A stretch of DNA of 64,000 nucleotides from Gnetum montanum (taxonomy: Eukaryota > Streptophyta > Gnetopsida > Gnetales > Gnetaceae), in assembly GCA_015680685.1 (NCBI GenBank), contig MNCI01013765.1:6246-70245 (forward strand), given 5' to 3'. The position numbers and the translations under genes are program-made. The notes below the pieces were generated by a model. The model did not search any database. It saw nothing but the letters and a program-made list of their open reading frames with translations, and had not been told where the DNA came from. The first letter of the stretch is position 1; every line of letters begins with the position of its first letter. Shown in pieces: positions 59,801 to 64,000 of the stretch.

Positions 59801-61586
59801 TGTATCGACCGAAATTGTCGGTGTAAGGCTAGAAGGGAAAACAAATACTGAAAGATCGTAGGGCAGACACAGTTGACCCTGCCTTCGTGTGAGGGCAAGC
59901 TAGAAAGGAAAAATGAAGGCAGAGTGCCTTGGATGGTCTTCACGCAAATCAACCAAGGACTTTCCTGAACGTAAACTATGGCTTGCGTTGGGGTTATCGT
60001 AAACTGATGTTTGAGATGTAAATAGTGACGCACGAAATGCAAACAGAGCATATACAGAAATGTATTGGAAACAGAGCGTAAACAGAATGTGAAATAGAGT
60101 AAACAATGTAAATGGCAGGCAATAATGAACTGTATTGTATTGTTTAACAAGAATGTGCAGCGGTCAAAGCATAGCTGTGCATGTGGATGGTAGGTCAAGC
60201 GCTAAGCCCCAGGGTGATGTGCTTGCAGATGCTTGGATGCTAAGAGTCAAGTGTGTCCAAGCATCCAAAAGTTGGTAGTCGGTGTTTCCTAAGCCTTCAA
60301 CCTTCAAAATTGCCCCCCGATTTATGTGAATGGACGGGGTATTTATAAGGTTTTGGCTAGGCTCAGACACGTAATTCATGGATGGAATCAACGACTAAGA
60401 GATGAGAGGAAAACAGATCATGTGACACGTGTTTGATGAACAGCTATATGTGAGTTGGTCGTGTGTAGGCAGGCTACGTTTTTGACTGGATACACTGTAT
60501 CTTACAACGTGTGTTGGTTTACATAAGCTCGTTCACGTCCATAGATTGGAGTGTAAGAGCTTGACAAGCCCACAAATGGTGGAAATTTACAGAGAAAATC
60601 AAGAGGGATTGACTCCGGCTCGCTTGAAACTTCTCGGTCCCTGAATTGACTGTTGTAGGATGTCGATTTGAGTGGTTTCGTGGTTGTTTGAGGTATCTCT
60701 GCTTCACCAAGGCTCCAAGCGTGAGTTGATTTGGTCCTAGCATGTCCTTAGCATGTATTTGGAGTGCTTTTGTCTGGGTGTGATCAATACTCACGCTACA
60801 CTCACGCTGCCAGCGTGTCCCTAGCATGACCTCAGCGTGAGTGACTTGAAAATTGCGATTTCACTTCAAATTTTGATTTTTTGAAGCTTGTTTCTTAGGC
60901 ACATCAATTGCTTGACTGTGGTTGACCTTGAGAGTGATCTGTAGGTCGAAATTGAGCCTAAACATGCCCTGTTTGGAGCCATTTTGGTAGGTCACGCTGC
61001 ACTCACGCTGCCAGCGTGAGCTGCAGTGTGAGTGACTTGAAAACAAGACATTTGACCCCAAATTTTGATCTTTGAATCCTGTTTCTTGAATGCAACTGTT
61101 ACCTGAATATGTCTAACCCTGAGAGTGATATGAAATCTAGGAATTGAGGTTGAATGTGTCTGGTTTGAAGCCATTTTATTAGGTCACGCTGCCAACATGT
61201 CCACAGCGTGAGCTATAGCATGACCACAACGTGAGCTACAGAAACTTGCAATTTTGGACTCGAAATGTGGAATTCTGGAGGTTGGGACTGGAGGTTGTCG
61301 ACCATGAACCCTGAGGATGATTTGCACCTTGGAAGTCAAATCATTTTGACTCATTTTGAGGCCCCCAGAGTTGGTCACGCTAAACTCACGTTGCCAACAT
61401 GAGTGCAACATGAGTGAGAAAAATTTGCACGATTTGCAGCGTAAGTTGGCCAGGATAAGCTAGCGTGAGTGCCCAAGACAAGCCAGCATGAGTGGCATGC
61501 CTTAGTCGAATTTTGCCTCCGGAATGCTCAAAAGGGTTTGAGTCATTCTTGCTTCAAAGTGTTAGGCCAAAATTAGTGGTGTTTCA
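59801..61586 (-). repeat. Family B 5' LTR
   Basis: Starts TGTATCGACCG and ends GTGGTGTTTCA (plus strand), the partner of 52245-54014. A minus-strand TATA box (CCTTATAAATACC) lies near 60338-60350. U3 (about 60710-61500) carries the CTCACGCTG/CAGCRTGAG words, with indels against the other LTR concentrated in that part. Confidence 0.95.
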
Positions 61587-63042
61587 AGAGCCTCATTAAT
61601 GACCTGCAAAAGATCCTTTCCCACCAAATCCCAATGATTTTGAAAAAATTCCACAAGAAAACCATCATAACCAGGAGCCTTTCACCAACTTAACTTGGAA
61701 CAAGCCTCCTATAGCTCCGCCAGAGTGATATCAGCATCGAGACTTTGTAGCATAGTGGGATTGATAAGGTGAGGATAATTGGGGGTGGCAGCCTTGAACG
61801 AAGAGATGTCCATTGGGGTAGTTGCAAAAAGGATTTCGTAGTGGTTCTTAAGAAAAGAGAGGATATTGTTGTGGTCAGTAATGATGGTACCATCACATGA
61901 GATTTTGTCAATAGTATTGAGATACTTAAAAAATTCCTTACAGTGTTCGTCTTGAATATTTAACCAAGTGAGCCAACTTTTAGTTAAGGCACTTTGTGCT
62001 CAGTACACTTCCCAATGTTGGAAGGCAACTCATGCTCTAGCTAGCTCCTCGTGAACTAGAGTATTGAAGGGATCTTGAGCTAGTTTATTAGTGAGATGTT
62101 CAATAGTGAGGTGAATTTTGTTGTATTCTTGTTTGGCTCGAGCAACCACTACCTCACCATATGAACGAGCAAAGTTTCGTACTCGACATGAAGCACGATG
62201 CCACCAATTGATCCAACCCACTTGATTTAGAGGCCTAGGTTCGACATGCCAAAGGTTGGATAGAAGAAGTTGGGCAGCTGGGGAAGAAAAATAGTTGTTG
62301 TGTAGTTGAAAAAGATGGAATTTTTGTTGGTCAGGGCTACCATAAATCTTGATAGATATGGAGATAGATGGTCGGATAAGGTGCCATGGTGATGAACCGT
62401 AGTGGCAGAGAAGGCTTGCCAAAAGGAAAGGATGGAGAAATAGAACCTATGTAACCTGCTGTAAATGCGAGCCTGCCCAAGACGGAGATTGCTCCAAGTA
62501 AATCTATGGAGGGGAACGCACATGGAGTTGTCCACCCCGTTAGAGAGGTAAAATCTTTTCTTACAGGCGGACCAGGTCTGATACTCAAGATTGGGTAGTT
62601 GAAAAAACACCCCTTCGAGCTTATCTTGAGGAAATTCTACCATATTAAAATCACCTCTGAATATCCAAGGCACTGGGGGAAGAGAAGTTGCAAGTTCTTG
62701 CCAAAGGAGAGCCCGTTCTGTGGAGTCGTTTGGGGCATATATCGAACAAATGCCAAAAGAAACTTTATGCCTAGAATCAAAACCACTTTGAAGGATTTTA
62801 GTTTTCCAGTAGGGCGAGAGGAAAATGGTCGCGCCTTCTTTCCCACTTGCATGGGACGTCGCTACGATTAAGGAGTGAGAAAGAAACCAATGGGCGGAAT
62901 AGGATAAAAGGTCGGCTGAGACCTTAATTTCTTTAAGAAGAATGAAATCAAAAGCAATATTAAGACTAGATATAAAGTTGCCTGCTTGCTTCCGTTGAAG
63001 CCTACTAGTAAGGCCTCGAACGTTCCATGAAAGGAGATTCAT
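61587..63042 (-). pseudogene. LINE ORF2 endonuclease and RT start
   Basis: From ATG 63042 the frame reads MNLLSWNVRGL, the usual start of L1 ORF2 (the Asn is catalytic). ILLKEIKV follows (family LQETK, Glu kept), then SIYAPND and FRGDFNMVEFPQDK. Near 62380 the SDHLS motif (catalytic Asp and His) is present, but the frame shifts between about 62420 and 62230. The linker continues as NQVGWINWWHRASCRVRNFA and RAKQEYNKIHLTIEHL. After stops at TAG, KAPGYDGFLVEFFQNHWDLV begins the RT and stops at 61587 against the family B element. Confidence 0.9.
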
Positions 63043-63214
63043 AGAGAAACAAGGGGTAGTTTGGATGAGAGATCTACGGAAGGTTCGAAAGTCAAAGTAT
63101 CAGTTTCCTTTATTCCTAACTGGAGGGCAAAGGAGTTGTTGGTGGGAACAAGGGTCATGGAAGTGTGTATTGAAGAAGAGTTGGAGGGAGAAGTAGAACT
63201 AAGAAAGCTTTAAC

Positions 63215-63970
63215 TCATTTCCTTCCACTGCCCACCATGAACTCATTTTCCAAGACTGAGTCCTTGATAGTGTTTGAAGGGATGACATGGGTGGAGGTGT
63301 GAGTACCTGACTGTTGTTTCTGTAGCTTGGAGGGGCTAGACTGAGAGGAGGATTGAGGAGTTGTTGAGGGAGGAGATCCGAATTTAAAAGATACTGAGGG
63401 TGGGCGTAATGGTGTGACTGAGGAACGAGTCTTCTGAGATGCTACAGGTTGTTTCTTCCTGGCTAGGATAGGACACACCGATATATGATGCTCGGCCTTG
63501 TGACAATAGCTACATGAGTTTGGAAAGTAAAAATAGTCCACTTCTTGGGTGAAGAGTTTTCCATCAGTAGCGAGGGTTAATGAGGTCTTTCGAAGAGCTA
63601 TATCCAGCTCAATACAATAACGGCGAATTTGAGTTCCATTGATCATCGTACAATGATCAGAAATAAAAGGGCTAAGGGCCCTCACAATGTCCCTCTCAAC
63701 AGATGAGAAAATAAGTGAAAGATTAAGCAGTTCCACATAACAAGGAATTATATTAAAAGCTAGGTCGTTGACATTGAAGTCAAAACTCCAAATGCGTGCG
63801 ATTAGGGTTGCATTCTTTGTTAGAAAAAATTTTTGACAGAGAACCTTTTCGACCTGAGAGGCATCATCAGATAATTCTACCAAAATGAAATGACGAGCGT
63901 AGTATCAAACATAAGAAACCTCAATGCCAGGGGCTGAAAGAGGCTATCGACTTGAGTGTTTAAACTTGGG
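63215..63970 (-). pseudogene. LINE ORF1 (DUF4283-like domain and CCHC knuckle)
   Basis: The main open part starts at 63883 (VELSDDASQVEKVL) and ends at 63215. Upstream, to about 63970, the same frame continues with a TAG and a TGA, so the true start lies near or past the right edge. SDDASQVEKVL, ARIWSFDFN and IIPCYVELLNLSL fit the DUF4283 domain of plant L1 ORF1. A CCHC knuckle follows, CSYCHKAEHHISVC (C-x2-C-x4-H-x4-C with an extra His where Gly is usual). The tail is rich in Ser, Pro and Lys. ORF1 proteins coat LINE RNA. A spacer of about 170 bases separates it from ORF2. Confidence 0.75.
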
Positions 63971-64000
63971 GACCTTTGTAAAAACCCCACAATTTGAAAA

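Larger units (their letters stand above)
52245..61586 (-). mobile_element. Complete family B LTR retrotransposon, non-autonomous (gag-protease, no RT)
   Basis: Two LTRs (52245-54014 and 59801-61586) in the same orientation flank 5.8 kb. The primer-binding site beside the right LTR and the purine tract beside the left LTR show it reads on the minus strand. The inside holds gag, a zinc-knuckle-like block, an in-frame word array and a protease. The last ~1.8 kb before the 3' LTR lacks RT, RNase H and integrase and holds word repeats and a polypyrimidine tract instead. It therefore needs a partner element. Protease context (FHDD...ISIHV then VDDGAAT, later ILGRP) resembles the Tat/Ogre branch of Ty3/gypsy. 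Flanking 5-mers (AGTGT, AGAGC) agree at three of five bases. Confidence 0.9.
48881..64000 (-). mobile_element. L1-type LINE, nearly complete, interrupted by two LTR elements and a gap
   Basis: Read on the minus strand from the right edge: ORF1 (about 63970-63215), ORF2 endonuclease (63042 onward), ORF2 linker and RT start (to 61587), family B element (52245-61586), ORF2 RT (52239-51381), RT C-terminal part (to 50550), gap (50491-50549), C-terminal zinc-finger region (50490-50298), family A solo LTR (49481-50292), ORF2 C-terminus (49475-49350), and a 3' UTR with AATAAA near 48910. Order and content are those of plant L1 elements. Occasional stops and frame breaks mean it is dead, but it is far better kept than the LINEs at 8.6 and 14 kb. 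Confidence 0.9.

Noticed and set aside
62599-62871. 90-codon plus-strand ORF
   Set aside because: It is antisense to the LINE endonuclease, whose motifs are clear on the minus strand.

Overview
This is a gene-poor, transposon-packed window from a large land-plant nuclear genome. It holds one spliced protein-coding gene, a 14.6 kb array of degenerate Arabidopsis-type telomere heptamers (CCCTAAA on the + strand), and layers of retrotransposons inside one another. A gymnosperm (conifer or cycad) is the most likely source, because old decayed LTR elements, RTE and L1 LINEs and long interstitial telomere-like arrays are typical there. That is inference; no sequence here names a species.

Layout. 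1-18 and 25-1185: primer-binding site and 5' LTR of a minus-strand Ty3/gypsy element (family C) that runs off the left edge and has cut a family A LTR (1186-1915). 1916-6873: geneless, with duplications and a tRNA-headed SINE-like unit. 6879-7856: family A solo LTR with a perfect 5-bp target duplication. 8087-8241: second SINE-like unit. 8580-9840: decayed LINE, + strand. 10990-15640: decayed minus-strand Ty3/gypsy gag-pol, split by an RTE LINE (14040-15180). 15767-17775: family A element (5' LTR, primer site, gag-like remnant), cut at 17776 by a family B element (LTR 17776-19720, primer site, gag to 22391). 22392-37003: telomere-like array, holding a 561-bp solo LTR (34697-35257). 37004-38230: possible diverged family B LTR. 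39657-44788: three-exon TPR membrane-protein gene. 47484-47794: possible small gene or fragment with a frame break. 48881-64000: one L1-type LINE on the minus strand, holding a family A solo LTR (49481-50292) and a complete family B element (52245-61586).

The history can be read from reading frames. Removing the solo LTR and one copy of its duplication, or the family B element and one flanking 5-mer, rejoins the LINE ORF2 frame at both sites. Most old element ORFs are broken by TAG, TGA and TAA where CAG, CGA, TGG or CAA is expected, the mark of methyl-cytosine deamination.

The most unusual pattern is in the LTRs. Family B copies carry short palindromic words (CTCACGCTG/CAGCGTGAG in one, ACTAYGCTC/GAGYRTAGT in another) repeated many times in U3. 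The same word recurs in the 5' leader or gag of that same copy, yet differs between copies. Family A LTRs do likewise with GATGCATC, GTCGACG and GGATATCC words. A 30-bp word is also tandemly repeated in frame in the family B gag-protease linker, and in the related + copy the telomere-like array starts at nearly that same spot.
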